Shown one piece after another: positions 47,700-62,574 of a stretch of 64,000 nt of DNA; within the stretch, counting starts at the first letter, position 1; the number at the start of each line of letters is the position of its first letter. The translations under genes and the position numbers were made by a program. The stretch is from assembly GCA_907163375.1 (NCBI GenBank), contig CAJQUW010011499.1, forward strand, positions 118,231 through 182,230, given 5' to 3'. The notes under the pieces are model-generated. The model did no database searches. It was not told where the DNA came from and saw only the letters and a program-made list of their open reading frames with translations. The DNA comes from Prostheceraeus crozeri (Eukaryota; Platyhelminthes; Polycladida; Euryleptidae).

Positions 47700-50300
47700 T
47701 CATTGTCGGAAAAAGGAATTGCGTCGCATTGAAGTTCTACAGTATGGAACCGAAATTCGGCCACTGGACAGTTTATGTGGAAGCAGTTGTCGGATAGATG
47801 TGTCAGAAGATCGAATCTGTTCGAGTAACCTCAAAGCTGCTGAGTACCTCCGAGAGTTAAGATCCGAAACTCCTCGACAACCCTTGATCTTCAAGCAACG
47901 ATTCTGAATTGAATGAAGTCTGCTTGAATCTCCCTTAGATAAGCCGATGAATGCTGGTGATGCATACTCCATTAATGAACGAACAAGCACGTTATAAATC
48001 ATAATAAATTGCTCAGGATTTGTGAATGATCGCATGCGACGTAGAATATACAATCTCTGAGCGCACTTCTTCTCGAAGCAGTCGACATGAAGTTTCCAGC
48101 CAAGAGAGTCATCCATTATAACACCAAGAAACTTTACGCTTTTACATAGTTGTACTCCCGGGATCGACAATTGAACATCACAGTATTCTTGAAATCTTCC
48201 TCTGTAATGAACAAGACCAGTTGATTTTGATGATTTCATGGACTTTTCAAAGGTTTCTGCCTATTCCGATATATTCCTGATCTCAGAAAGAATTAATAAT
48301 ACGTCATTCTGAGGACAGGTTTTTCGGATGCCGGCTGCAATACACACGTCGTCAACATACTTGACAAGGCATGTAGGACCATGAAGAGGCACTAAAGAAG
48401 CCATGTAAATTCCGAAAAGATACGGACCTATTAATGATCCCTGCGGAACGCCACTTGTGATGAGTCTAATGTCACTGTTATTATTGTTCAGACGAACTCT
48501 TTGATATCTATCGGATAGGTAGTTCGCCATTAAACGAAGAAACCCGCTTGGAAATCCAAGATTGTACAACTTGCACATAAGGAGAGCATGAGACACACGG
48601 TCAAAGGCCTTAGTGAAGTCAAAGCCAATAAAAACTGCCGCTCCGTAAATAGGGTCATCTGCTAAAGAAGTCAGGTAGTCATGAACTCTGATAATTGCGT
48701 GAGTAGTACTGGAATGCCTCCTGATGCCATATTGGTATTCTCCCAAGCACCTGTTAAAATTAGCCAGTTGATCATCGACGATGACCCTTTCGGCAACCTT
48801 AGCCGGAATAGGGAGAAGACTGATGGGTCGAGTGTTTGCAATGGAGGATTCTTTCGATGCTTTTGCAACCGGAACAACATCCGCTAATTTCCAGTGTGAT
48901 GGAAGTTTTCGCTGTTCAAAGCATTGCAACAATATTGCAGATATCGGTTCGACTAGTATCAATGCACTTTTTCTTATGCAAAATGGTAGGAACACCATCG
49001 CTGCCAGTTGATTTGACTTTCAGGTGCGAGAGGATATTCCAAACGTCTTCAGCCCCGAATTCTGGCATCCATCCATCATCACTAAGAGTTTCGTATTCTG
49101 GAAGCACCGATTGTGGATTCATCTGGTCACAATAAAAGTCATTGATCTTATTAAGACCATCCATTGCTGACATGGAGCCATCATCAATGTTTCCGAGATC
49201 GTTGTTGGAATTTCCACAATCCAACTTGATAAATGACCATAGGCCTTTGACAGATGTTGACTTCTTTTGAAAGTACTTCTGCTTTGCTTTGAATATCTCT
49301 TTTCTCACCTTCTCCTTTAGAGTACCATACATGCTCCAATTGCGACTTCGGAATGCCTCCCACCTCTTATTGATCAAGATCTTGACGTATGGCGTCATCC
49401 ATGGAGCATCTGAATTGGTAAGGAATACTGTATCACGAGGAATAACATTCATGGCGCTATTTATAATGTCATAAAATAATTGACACTTCTTATTAATGTC
49501 CGTTTCTGAATAAAAAGAGGCTAAATCACTTCGCAAAAAAGATTGCTCAAACGCAAGGATATTTGATAGACGGAGATCATAAAAAACACATTCCCGAATT
49601 TCACGTTTGTTCTCAAAATTCACAGGTTTTGCAAGAATGCTGTTGTGGTCTGAAGTTCCTATTGAGGGTCCAATTTCAACATTACAGGATGGAAAGAGAC
49701 TGGTGATGCTCGTGTCGACAAAGATTTTGTCAAGTTCAGAATCGAGTCGTGTGGGACTATGAACAATGTTGGTCAATCCGAATTTCGAAGTTATAAAAGT
49801 CATGTCATAGCGATTAAAATCACCAGCTACAATCAAATAATGATTTGGATACTTCATGAGTACTTCATCGATAATATCACAGAAAGATTCGCGGAAAGCA
49901 TGAAAAGCAGCAGCAGCAATACCAGGTGGTATATACAGGCCAACCACCAACAGCTTTTGTAGTGGAATGTGGACACAGCAGATTTCAAGAGCATCAAATG
50001 CCGGCAGTAATAGCTTCACTGTTCTCATTGAAATTCGAGTCCAAATGTCAACTCCGCCATAACCTGAATCGTTTGCTCTATCAGTACGAAAGCAGCTGTA
50101 GCCAGGGATATTGACGGCATTGACAGGAACAGATGAATCCAACCAAGTTTCAGTGCAAATGATGACATCGGGATTAGATGAAAAAATCTAACACTTGAGG
50201 TCATCAAATTTGTTCTTGATGGAGCGCAAGTTGGTAAGGAAAAACGCTGGTAACTTTGACTTGACAGGATTGCTTGGATTGCGTGTAGGCCTACATGTAA
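47700..50300 (-). pseudogene. LINE ORF2: APE-type endonuclease and reverse transcriptase, disabled
   Basis: The endonuclease comes first, with LRSIKNKFDDL, TETWL, VAGDFN and TSDHNS marking its active-site blocks. The RT follows: RPISLLPIPAKV, FTKAFDRVSH (first catalytic Asp), SGVPQGSLIGPYLF and KYVDDV (catalytic Asp pair). The C-terminal region has VKFLGVIMDDSLGWK and MEYASPAFIGL. Defects are a TAG at 50190-50188 in the endonuclease, a frameshift within 48916-48998 before the RT core and a TAG at 48263-48261, where related proteins usually have Trp. The protein would copy the element RNA at nicked target DNA. It lies directly after ORF1 in another frame, a standard arrangement. Confidence 0.9.
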
Positions 50301-50309
50301 AATCGCGTC

Positions 50310-51413
50310 CTAAAAATTCTCATTGGCATCCTCAACAACCATTCCATTTATATATAGCTTCTTGTTCTTCACATAAGCTTCTTCCCCTGGGTTCTCCCGT
50401 CGATGTTCGTACGCCATCTTTCTGAGATCAGACAGCTTCTTGTTCATATGTGGTGGGAGATCTTCCTGCAAGTAAACTCGATTCAGTGGATGTGGTGCCT
50501 CCTTCAGCTTCCTAGCCTTTGACAAAAACTGCTTTGCTGTCTTGGCTGTTGTGCGAACCATGATGAGTCTGGCCTTTCCATTCTCACTAGGTTTTCCAAT
50601 TCTTTACGCCTCCTCGATGTTGCTCATTTCATTCAAGGAGCCCAGGGATGCTGCCACAGACTCCACCGCTTCTCGAGAGTTCGATATCCTTAAATTGTTG
50701 ATGTCGCATTGTTTCTCTGGAACGTTCCTGAGGATGAATGATCTCTTCCTCTCTTTAGAATCCAAAATGGCAAATTGTTTCTGCACGTCCTTCATGGATT
50801 CCTTTAAGCTTACAAATTCTTCCATTTGATCTTTGTTTCGATTGCTGACTTCCATGACATCGACTTGGAGAGAACCCAATTTAGTTTCATTTGACTTAAG
50901 AGCATGGAGAACAAAACTGTGAGATTGCGACATCTGAGCTACTTCGCGCTTCACTTCCTGTAACTTCGTTTCAAACTGGGATAATATGGATTGGAAAAAT
51001 TCTTCGGTCTGCAGCAATATCTTAGAGGACTCCTCAGATATCTTTTCTTCTATTTTCTGGAAAATTGTAGACTTGAGATCAGACACAGTAGAGTCTAAGT
51101 TTGATGCAAACGACTTATGAGCAATTTCAGCACTGTGGTTCAAAAACTCCTCACATTGAAGGCAGAAGAAAAACAGTTTGCTTATTTCACGATCTGATGC
51201 TTTAGAATGTCCAATACAGACAGCATGGAACTGCTTTTTGCAGCCCGGGCTGCTGCACAATACGATTCTTTTTTCACAATCCTTGGATTTCTCATTGACC
51301 TTGCATGAATGTTCGGAGCATTGTTCTGAAGACTTCAGCTTCTCATTCATTTTCAATTCGTTCAAAAAAAAAAAATATATATATATATTGACCAACAGGA
51401 ATCGAACCAGCAA
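50310..51413 (-). pseudogene. LINE ORF1: PHD-like zinc finger, coiled coil and RNA-binding domain, one nonsense codon
   Basis: The likely start is the Met of MNEKLKSSEQC at about 51353. A Cys/His-rich module follows (CSEHSCK, CSSPGCKKQFHAVC, FFCLQCEEF) that looks like a PHD-type zinc finger. A long charged helical region rich in Glu, Lys and Gln then suggests a coiled coil. RSFILRNVPE resembles the first strand of an RRM-like domain. The C-terminal part, beyond a TAA at 50606-50604, continues in the same frame (RTTAKTAKQFLSKARKL, KKLYINGMVVED) and matches the C-terminal domain of LINE ORF1 proteins. ORF1 would bind the element RNA. Only one nonsense codon breaks it. Confidence 0.85.
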
Positions 51414-51470
51414 TCTCTCTTCTACAATGCCAGTAAGAGAGCACTAACACACTAGACCACACCAGACGAT
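51388..51470 (-). repeat. tRNA-like sequence with A and B boxes, next to the LINE 5' end
   Basis: On the minus strand TGGTCTAGTGTGTTAG (51459-51444) matches a Pol III A box, close to that of tRNA-Glu. GGTTCGATTCC (51408-51398) is a perfect B box. Between them a 7-bp stem CTCTCTT/AAGAGAG closes a 13-base loop. Acceptor ends do not pair, so it is not an intact tRNA. After it come an AT tract and a run of twelve T, a Pol III terminator. It may be a tRNA-derived SINE or a tRNA-like leader. Confidence 0.55.
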
Positions 51471-52565
51471 CAGTATGCAGGTGGCAAACTCTTTCTTGAT
51501 CAAAGAATGCGAAAATCGCTTGTTGCACAGTTATTGATCCGAGGCGTTAGCTGCAAGCGATGACAGTACAGGGTTTGACGGACTGAACATTTATCAGCCA
51601 AACTATTCGCAATCACTAAAAAGCCCAATAACGAATGCAAATGAGCACGACGACAAAAACCAATGCAGGAACGATGCCAAGCAGACGATGACGAAGCGAA
51701 TGATGCAAAAATTTTCACCAAGTTCACGTTGAAAACCTCCAACCAGACGGAAATACCGCAGACTTGAAAGAGAGCTTCGCGAGACGCAACCACTCCGAAG
51801 GATCAAGGAAAAACAATTGTTGCAAATGGTTTTGTTTTCTGCATTGAAATATTTCATGCAGACATCCATAGAACATGGCAACTATCTCAATAATAACTTT
51901 TGTACTTTATAACAGTGAACATCGCATCGATCCTAACCCAACTGGGATAGGACGTCCTTCAGTCAATTTTTTGAACAATCATTGATCTCCTTTGGTAGGA
52001 GATCCATCCCACGATAGGCGACTTCAAGATACCCACAGGTTTCAAATGATCAGAAAAAACACATAAATCACTGCGAAATGTAGCCACTACTACTTCGTTG
52101 AAAGTTACCTTTAAAATGATTGCAAAAGGTTTTTGCTAAATCCATATATTCGAAATACTTTTCAAAGTTGGCAATCAATTGATCCATTCAGTGAGCCAAA
52201 TCCAAAAAGAAATTTCAAAAATACGCTAAATCCGAAAGTCACAGAAGCCTATATTAGGTGGTCCAGTTCTAAAAAGGCAGGTGACAGGTTCCGAATCGCT
52301 CCTCCCGTAAGGATGAGGCAATAGAAGACAGAACGTTGATGGATTCGACACTATGATGATGGAGTGCTAGAATGGACTTGGACACTGAAAACAATATAAA
52401 GTTGTGAACATGCGTTGTCATGCCAATGATGGCAGCCTAATGTTGTTGACAGTGGAAGTCCTCGGCAGCTTTTCAGTTTACTTTGTAGATATTCACGGTC
52501 ATTATCGTTTCTATTTATATATAAATCAATTTGAAGAAACAGCTTGCGGGAAGAATCTACAACTA
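51471..52565. other. Gene-free stretch
   Basis: No supported gene. A short inverted repeat CCTTTGGTAGGAGAT sits near 51990. The remaining frames are short and unlike known proteins. Confidence 0.4.
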
Positions 52566-53300
52566 CCGTATTTTCTCAAATAGAACGCGCCCTCGAATAG
52601 AACCCGCGCCTAAATTTTGATTTAAGTGTTTTGCGAGTTTTCCTATCAGCTCACATTCATTGGAGTGGGATGCATATAAATTTTGAGCACTTAAATGAAT
52701 GATTGTCTAAATAGCTACCGGTGTTATAGTTCTCTCTCTCCCTCTGTCTCAGTTTCCTACCGGAAACTAAAACCATGGTTTAATATTCCGATAGGAAAAT
52801 TAAATCCAACATTTTTAAGTGTGTTTTAGTTTCCCACTGGTTTTCCCCTGGTGTTGCGGCTTCTAGTTTCCTAATAGGAAAATAAAACCTGGTATCATTT
52901 TCCTACTAGGAAGCTAAAATCATGGTTTTATTTTCCGATCGGAAACTAAAACCTAGGGAAACTGAATCTCGTAACACCGGTATATAGATAGCGGTCAAAA
53001 AGGAGATCGATAAACCGAAAACGTTATTGATTTACAATCAATGCCTGCATGTTGATTATACAGCATGTAAGCTCATTGTAATGTTGTTATACTTTTGTAA
53101 GAAAAGCATAATACTTTTCAGTCGAAAAATATTATTAATATAAAATTAGCCAAGCATCTCATCGTGAAAATTTTAAGACAAAATTAAGACTTGCAATTAG
53201 CAAATATAAAACTTAATGCATGAAACCCGCCCTCGAATAGAACTCGCAATAGATTCGCAAAAAAATCATGTAACCTGCGGGTGTATTCGAGAAAATACGG
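52566..53300. mobile_element. TIR element with CCGTATTTTCTC ends and TA target site
   Basis: CCGTATTTTCTCAAATAG at 52566 and its inverse ending GAGAAAATACGG at 53300 flank 735 bases, with TA on both outer sides. The subterminal strings CGCCCTCGAATAGAA (52588) and CGCCCTCGAATAGAA (53229) recur in direct orientation. A TA target fits the Tc1/mariner superfamily. No transposase is present. A second repeat block lies inside (52723-52984). Confidence 0.75.
52723..52984. repeat. Inner inverted repeat with recurring TTTCC-N4-GGAAA palindromes
   Basis: ACCGGTGTTAT at 52723 and its inverse GTAACACCGGT at 52974 bracket about 260 bases. Between them at least six palindromes of the form TTTCCTACCGGAAA or TTCCGATAGGAAA alternate with TAAAACC words. 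This is probably a second miniature element that inserted in the first. Confidence 0.6.
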
Positions 53301-55171
53301 TATTGGATGCTTCAGAAAGTTGATTCGTCTCAAGATCTAGCAACTTTGACCTAGATCGGTGCCTAGATGATCGGTTGAAATTGTCATCAACAAACCGACT
53401 ACAGTCCATTGTAGTATTACTAACTTTAACAAAGCGAAGACTCGGATTTCTGTGTCAAACTATCGCTGACTGATTAAATCAGATTTTCTGATCAATTAAT
53501 AGGAATCAATTTCTTAATTTTTTTAATTAATTGGCACCATCAAATTAAAATCAATTTTTCCAATCCGTGACTGCTAGTTACAACTAGTGCAACAACTAGT
53601 TATATATGGCCTATAAAAAAGAAAAGCGAAATTTCTTACCTCATTCTCAAAATTTATATTGAAATTGCAATTGATGAATCGCAATTCTCTTTCCATGTCA
53701 TAGCTTTCATTGTCAGAATCAGCATTTCTGCTGTGTTCTATCAATCGAGACAAATGTAATGTGAAGACTAATCAGAAAACTAAGTTCCGTGCATCCTCGT
53801 GGGTTTTTAGCAACACCTAACGGATTTGTTCCGTTGAGATTTGCCAATTCTTTTCACGCACTATCTTATTAATGGTTCGTTACTGTCACTGTTAGAGAAT
53901 TGCCTTTCAACCATTTGTGTTTCCAGATAATCTATCGCGATAATTCATCAATATTGTTTTTCTTCAGATACTAAGCAACAATAAGTTTATTCTTCTAAAT
54001 GACGAAAACATTTTTTCACAATTGACATTAATCCTCTTAAAATATTCAAAATACTTCCTTTTGTCATTTCAATTTCCATGTCAGTTTTTTTAATCGAAAT
54101 TTCTTTTAATTTTGCGTTAAAATTTGACTGACGATGGGAATTTTCAACTTGGAATTCGACTATTATTTTTATCAGCAGTTTCCTAATTCCGAGAGATGGA
54201 AAATTTCAATTGAAAGGCGAAATATTTTTCCTCTGTTGACTATCAACTTTACGTGCAAGGTGGACCGACGCTTTAATTCAAAATAACATCATCATATGCC
54301 TGCCGGGGCTTCATTTATCCTAGCACGCCATGTACGAGAAGGCAATTTCCAAAAGTGTCAAAATCTATTCAAGTTTAAAGGCGGCGGTGTCTCCATCGCT
54401 TGTCAAGATTTCTTTGAAGTAACCGAATTTTGTTATGTGCATGAAGACACGGTTTGATGAAAAATGAATTGAGCTCAAAGGGACTGAGACAACAGTTTAT
54501 GACACAGGCCTAAAACTGCATTGAGAAGAGGAATTTGAAATCCGTTCGGCCACCGAGACCAAAAACACGATCTATGACTTAAGAGACTAAAATATTGATC
54601 TTATCAGTATTGTGATGGAGGTTGGAATTTGATTAATAATTCTGCGATAAACACAGCCTTTGAGCTCTTGAGTTAATTCACCAATCACATTCAACAATCA
54701 ATTGGATACATCAATGATAAACGTATTTGCGTCTTACCGAATAAGTATCATTTATTCTATAAAAAACGATGAACTGAAATTTCAATTAATCAACAGTATT
54801 AAATTTAATTAATGACTTTTTGACTCTTTCATAATACCGGGAAATAGAAAAACGTTGTTTCTGACGCACAACGGAAGTAATCACAATGATAGCATCGATA
54901 TTGATTTTAAAAGTTATCAACAACACACTCTCACTGAAAATTGCTCAATAGTATCTTTTCTATCAGTATTTGGATCGTGCACTTACTCATTGGCAGCTAC
55001 CGACGTCATGGGTCAGTTCTGAAGGAGGAACTGGATTTCAGATGATTATCTTCTGTTCGGCTTCTGAATAAAACAATATTTTGATTATATTTGCATACAT
55101 ACTTAATAATTAGTTCTGTCATTAGTAACACGAATCGTTTCTTTTTTGCACTCTCTTCATTGATGACATCT
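53301..55171. other. Gene-free stretch
   Basis: AT-rich sequence without a supported gene, RNA or repeat end. Confidence 0.4.
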
Positions 55172-55494
55172 AGTCCGGCAGCCAGAACGAGTTTCTGCAG
55201 GGAAAGAGGCCGAAAGTGAGACTTTCACAGAGTGATGTACACCCTATGCCTACTACGAATCTGCACGTCTGCCAAATTCTAGTATGTTCCTCTTCTTGTC
55301 AGACAGGATCAAAGAAAAACACATGTAAATCTAATGGGACTCAGATTGCAGTTTTTCGTTAAAATGAAATTTCCTATGTTTTCGCTTATTAAACGAAAAG
55401 TACTGATTCGTAGTAGGCATAGGGTGTACATCATTCTGTGAAAGTCTCACTTTCGTCCTCTTTCCCTGCAGAAACTCGTTCTGGCTGCCGGACT
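55172..55494. mobile_element. Foldback element, family B copy 3 (internally deleted)
   Basis: TAGTCCGGCAGCCAGAACGAG and its inverse are the ends of a 323-bp element that keeps most of the left arm but only the outer 110 bases of the right arm of the copy at 43599-44324. ATC lies on both outer sides. It is more similar to the complete copy than copy 1 is. Confidence 0.8.
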
Positions 55495-56879
55495 AATCTG
55501 ACTGCACCTAAAATTTACTCATTTTGTCAAGTATTTATAAACAGACATTCATTTCATGATTAATTATTGCAGCACACTAGCCTGAAAGTTCCATGATAGA
55601 TTCTGTTAAACGAGAACAACGATATCATTTGAAATTGTCATCTTCTGTATTCATGCTGCAAACGAAAAGTTCCAAATAAGATTGTGGACTACGTTTGAGG
55701 GCAGATCGTTTCTGATGCTGCCCCTACTTCTACGATAAGTTTGGAATAAGCAGCAACGATTTTTATGATTTCCCTGGACAGTTTTAGCAAAACTTGTGAA
55801 AGAGAACCATTTTTGCAGGCTTGCAAATATGGGAGTTTGTGCGATTTCCCCCCTTAGTAATGGGATAGGAATGGAACTACACATTCTCATATGGGACGGA
55901 TATCGGGAAAGCATTCAGTATTGGACTGAATTTCTGGCAGTCATTTGTTGTCAGAGTGTAGCGTTGTCATTCTATCAGCACACGAATCCGATCAAGTGTG
56001 CAAACACGCTCAGTCTTAAAACGGTTAAAGTCATTATTCTCCCAGAGATGATGATACGGGTATCACTTTAGCGTAAGTGACAGTAACGTATTGTGCCAGA
56101 ATCTGGATAACTTCAAGAATCTACATGATTCAAATGATCTGTAGGGCCTACTGCATTCTTGTTTTTGTTCTCTTTGTTTCATTTGGTTTCCCATCGGCAG
56201 ATATTGTTATTTTACTGCTATGCTTTGCTATCAATTTCATATTTTCTATGTTCTAGCGAGAAACTGTTATATTTTTGGTTTTACAATTCAATCCGAAGGC
56301 AATTGTTCTCAGAATAAGCGGATATATGATTTGCTCATAATATCGTTTGTCCTACCAATAATGCATGATTGCCATTATGATTTTTGATGTGGGAAATTTT
56401 AATGTCTGTATCAAATAGATATGGCAATTTAAATACCTTCATATCTATATCTACAGAATATCCCAAAATTAGATCAATTCTTCATTTCAATATTAAAACT
56501 AAAATGCTTGAAAATTGTTCTTTAAATGAGAAATTGAAACTATTCTCAGGAGCTCCTTAGTCAATGACTCGTGTGAAAATGGCAGGAAATTTTAATGCAG
56601 ATGACAGAAGTGCCGCTGAAAGCTGTATGCTTATCAGACAAAGCAATTCGCAGACTGTATTCGAGATTCATTTTCTGGTAATCCACGTCCATTACAAAAT
56701 TTGAAAAACCCCTTCTTCGAAACCTATTATAGAAGAAAAGAAGAAGACTATCGTTTAGCTCTATCGATTTGTCAAAGAGATTTTAACTGTTTCTTCTCTA
56801 GTGCTCATTGAACTTATTAGTGAAGTTGTAGCACTGGTTCTTACGTAGCCATAACTCTTAGTTTAAGTGTTGACCAAAA
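55495..56879. other. Gene-free stretch
   Basis: No supported gene. Overlapping opposite frames near 55650-56070 have no recognisable family. Confidence 0.4.
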
Positions 56880-57220
56880 AAGTAAATGGCACATTTTATA
56901 ACGCCAAGTAGGTCATATGGAGAGCCGAATAAACATTTTCTTTATTCTTTCAGTTGCTTGTAGTTTCCGACAATCGACATTGTCAAAGATGACAATTACA
57001 GTTACTATCTGAATAGTCATTTATTCTACGGTGTCAATCGAAAGTAGATAGCACCAAAGCAATTTTCCAAGGAGGCAGTGTGCCATCACTCTTTCATCGA
57101 TGAGCTACATAAACTTCAGACGCCGCTTTGAAACAACTCGCGCTTTAAGATCCCCTAATCTGACACCATGTGATTACTTCCTTTACGTGGTTTTAAGAAA
57201 CAAGGAATAGGCTTACTTCA
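56880..57220 (+). pseudogene. Tc1/mariner-like transposase remnant, heavily decayed
   Basis: Near 57150-57215 one frame reads RSPNLTPCDYFLY, the conserved block around the third catalytic Asp of mariner-type transposases. Upstream, in changing frames, are weak matches to the VNRQN/IW block (about 56890) and the region between. Stops and shifts occur throughout. It lies just before a TIR-bounded segment (57245-57902) but that segment does not contain it. Confidence 0.6.
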
Positions 57221-57244
57221 ATGATCGGCTGCATCTAAGTGAGC

Positions 57245-57902
57245 CACGTCTAACTGAGCCGCGTCTTTGCGCGTGATTACGTAAGCAAAATGCCTCTAAA
57301 CGAAGGATTTGCTTTCTCACGAGACCGCCTCACGGTGTCTCACGAAACCGCGTCCGTCAAAAACAGCGGGAAATTGGTCTCATCACCACCTGTCAAGATA
57401 ACTGTCAAATGAGTATTTCCTAATTTGAAATGTTGAAAGCTGAAACTGCAAAATGACCATTATTAGTCAATTACTTGACAGTAATTCTAGATCAGGTGTC
57501 AAATATATTTGACAGAAATTATTGCATCACTTGGTTTTGAATAAAGAAAAAACAGCGGCGCAAGTATGCCAGGGCGACATCTCGTCTACACCCACTTAAA
57601 AAGGTTGGAAGATGATGACATAGAAGCGTGGGACTACTGTGTCAGCTGCAGTGTGGCATCCATTTCCCATAAACTTCTCTCCTAGTTTTCTGAATTTGGG
57701 TAATTGTTTTGATGCTAATGTTCTATATGAAACTCAATACCGGTACCGATTGTTCGTAAGCGATAACCAGCGGCACCTGTCAGCAAGAAACAGCGGGAGA
57801 TGCCACAAATAGTTAAGGAATTCCGCGGCCCAGTGATACACTGAATTCATCACACGCCTCAGTTACACGCGGTTCGATAAGACGCGGCTCAGTTAGATGT
57901 CA
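57245..57902. mobile_element. TIR element of about 660 bp
   Basis: CACGTCTAACTGAGCCGCGT (57245) and the inverse ACGCGGCTCAGTTAGATGT (57882-57900) are terminal inverted repeats extending over about 35 imperfect bases. The inside has several GC-rich words related to the ends (CGAAACCGCGTCC, ACACGCGGTTCG). No transposase is seen. Target duplication is unclear. Confidence 0.65.
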
Positions 57903-58529
57903 CCTGATGATAAGCTATTGACGAACTCAAGATGACAGTTTCACGTTTCTGATGACATCAGAGATAAGAAATTAGAAATGCTTTTGCTAAAATCCTGAGA
58001 AGAAAAGGAAGTTTAATACTCGAAGATGACTAGCACTATATAAGTTACTTTGAGTGCCGAAACCGTAGCAGGTTCTTGTTGTATTCTTCTATATAAAAAT
58101 GATTTTTGTCTATAATTCCTGCTATCATGTCGATCTTCAAAAGTGTGCTTGTTTTGGACACTGTAAATGAAGTGAATCCTGAATTGACAACTTCAAGGTA
58201 TTGCCCAATGGCAGTCACGATTCTGTGTCTTGCCTTTATCAAATTCAAGAAAGAAATATAAGATAGAAAATGCGTATCCATTTTTTGACCAATTGTATAC
58301 ATTATGACAATGTATTCAATAAAATTCTTCAGATGATGATCAAGACTGATTATCAAGATGTATTACACTGCGCATACATATGGTAATTATTTTACATGAC
58401 TACATGACATTTTACATTGTGGTAAATTACGTTCCGTAAATTCGAACCGATGATCTATTGGACCGATGTCTATTGGTTAGATTGGCATAATTATCAAATC
58501 AGTATATGAGCTTTCACGATTAATAATGT
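57903..58529. other. Gene-free stretch with one unassigned minus-strand frame
   Basis: A 103-codon frame on the minus strand (58356-58045) is the only sizeable open stretch. It has a mixed, fairly natural composition, no recognised domain and no visible promoter. It could be an exon of the same gene as the H3-like exon upstream, but nothing links them. Confidence 0.25.
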
Positions 58530-60689
<2,160 letters not shown>

Positions 60690-60897
60690 TACTAGCGATT
60701 TGGAGCCTCTATCTATATAAGTGATGTGAAACATATTAGGCATCAAAAGGAATGAAAATTTATTAACAGCCATCTTAATCAAACGGAAATTAAGCTGATT
60801 ATCAAGGAAGTATCATGAATCGCATTACAATGCAAGTTTTTATGGAATAGTTGAGATCTTATAGTGCTTCTTGACCGAGATTTCAAGTAAGGGAGGC

Positions 60898-62247
60898 AGG
60901 ACGAATTTGGGCACCCTAAGGTTTTTTCAGACTAATTTTTTACAAAAGTAATTCTTTTCATCCCGCATCAGCCAAAAAAGATGGCGGTTCAAGGATCCAT
61001 AAGAAAAAAATTAGAAGCGATTTTGTAAAAAGTGTCAAAATACCCATTTAGTTCCATACCACGGGGTAATGTTGGCACTGACTTGGGGCCATACGGGTAT
61101 CGTATAAATTGACTTATTAAATGGTGTTTATCAACGGGTTTGTCGTCTCATATGCATGATTGGTTCATCAAGATGAGAAATTAAAATGGACCATGACCGT
61201 ATCGGCTGCATTGGTTGTAGTAAATAAGGTTTCTTTTGCGTAACCTGAAATGTCATGAATCATCATTTTATTCGATTTTGCATTTATCACAAAATAACAA
61301 ACGTTGCATTGAAGCATCTTTTCATTCATGCACATTCATGCCAATTCTTATGCGGACTTTGTGCAAAGGTCAATCATCACTGGTTTAATGTCAATCGTCA
61401 CCGATAACATACATGTACAAGCTTAGAAACAACACATGGTAAACTCATTCTTAAAGTTGAATAATGATCAACTGCTAGCAGATAGAAAGCAATATTTAAT
61501 AGCCAACTGGTATATCCACAGAGCACTGAAAGGGCAAACTAAACTGATGCCAATATCAGAAGCAAGCTAGGTATTCATGATGAGAACTTTAGAAGAAGAA
61601 TTTTTGTCATTTAGTTTACTGTCTAACTTTCTAAAGTAAACTTGATAACAATAGGCCTGTCTCTTTCCGACAAATTTCATGCTTTGGCACTTTGTTTGAA
61701 TCCATTCTCTCTCCATCAAATTCTTAAAAACTTTTTGTATTGATTCACAGTTCCATTGATGTCTTTCTATAAATCTCTCATAGATTCTGGCTGTTTTTCT
61801 GGAAAACAAGCATGCCAGAAATAATAATAGTGATGATAAGATAATTTAGGAGTGGGGCTGTTTGGGCACTTTTCTGAGACTCACATTTTACGGAAACTAT
61901 CAATCTTCGGCCTAATTGGAAGTTAGATCGTCAATCTGCATGTAATTACGATGACGGGACAGTTTTCGTTTGCCTCGAACAATCACTCTACAAAGAATGA
62001 GAGGCTTAGCCAAATAAGCGTCTAAATTCATTGTCTTTACTTCAGCGATCGAATTTATGCATTTTTATTATTGTCTTCTTAGTGCGCACGTACGTATGAG
62101 CGCGTGTCTTCATCAAATGAGCTGCGCTGCTACATGCGGATAAACGATAACCATGACTAGTTCTTTGTCGAATTTGAAGTTCTAACGAGCAATGAGTCCT
62201 GAGGCCGAAGAACTCAAATTACCCATATCAGTCCGCTGACCATATTA
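60898..62247. other. 1.35-kb insertion inside family A copy 3
   Basis: This segment lies exactly where copy 2 runs on without a break. GGGCACC near 60919 and GGGCACTTTTCTGAG near 61872 are local motifs, but no inverted ends or target duplication were recognised. The minus-strand frame at 61809-61567 (80 codons) matches nothing I know. The DNA may be a composite of insertions. Confidence 0.5.
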
Positions 62248-62574
62248 GTTCAATTTTCATCGTCATGATTTTATAATTCACGAAATCTATTGTAATTTCC
62301 TGAATGTGAATAGTATTGCGGACCCACTTACATCCTTTAAAGTTAATTATGATTCTTGTATTTGATATTTTGCTTTCCTGTACCGGCAGTTTGAGTGACA
62401 CGATCAAGCTCAAGAATCCTATCAATAATTGCCTGAGCATTAAAGTAGGGCACTTCCATAGAAGATAATTTAAAAAACATTGCCTCTCCAAAGTTGTCAT
62501 GATACGGACGATTTGCAAAATGCTACTCCTAATCAGGAAATTCTCCACGCATTTGGATAGTGTTATCCATTTTG

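Larger units (their letters stand above)
47504..51413 (-). mobile_element. Near-complete non-LTR retrotransposon (CR1/L2-like group)
   Basis: On the minus strand the order is ORF1 (51413-50310), ORF2 (about 50300-47700) and a 190-base 3' untranslated region. The latter ends CAATAAACA followed by a (TC)n run (47524-47506). An AATAAA just before a simple repeat is a usual 3' terminus for such elements. Only three in-frame nonsense codons and one frameshift were found over more than 3.5 kb of coding sequence, so the copy is fairly young. A tRNA-like sequence lies immediately upstream of ORF1. Confidence 0.85.
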
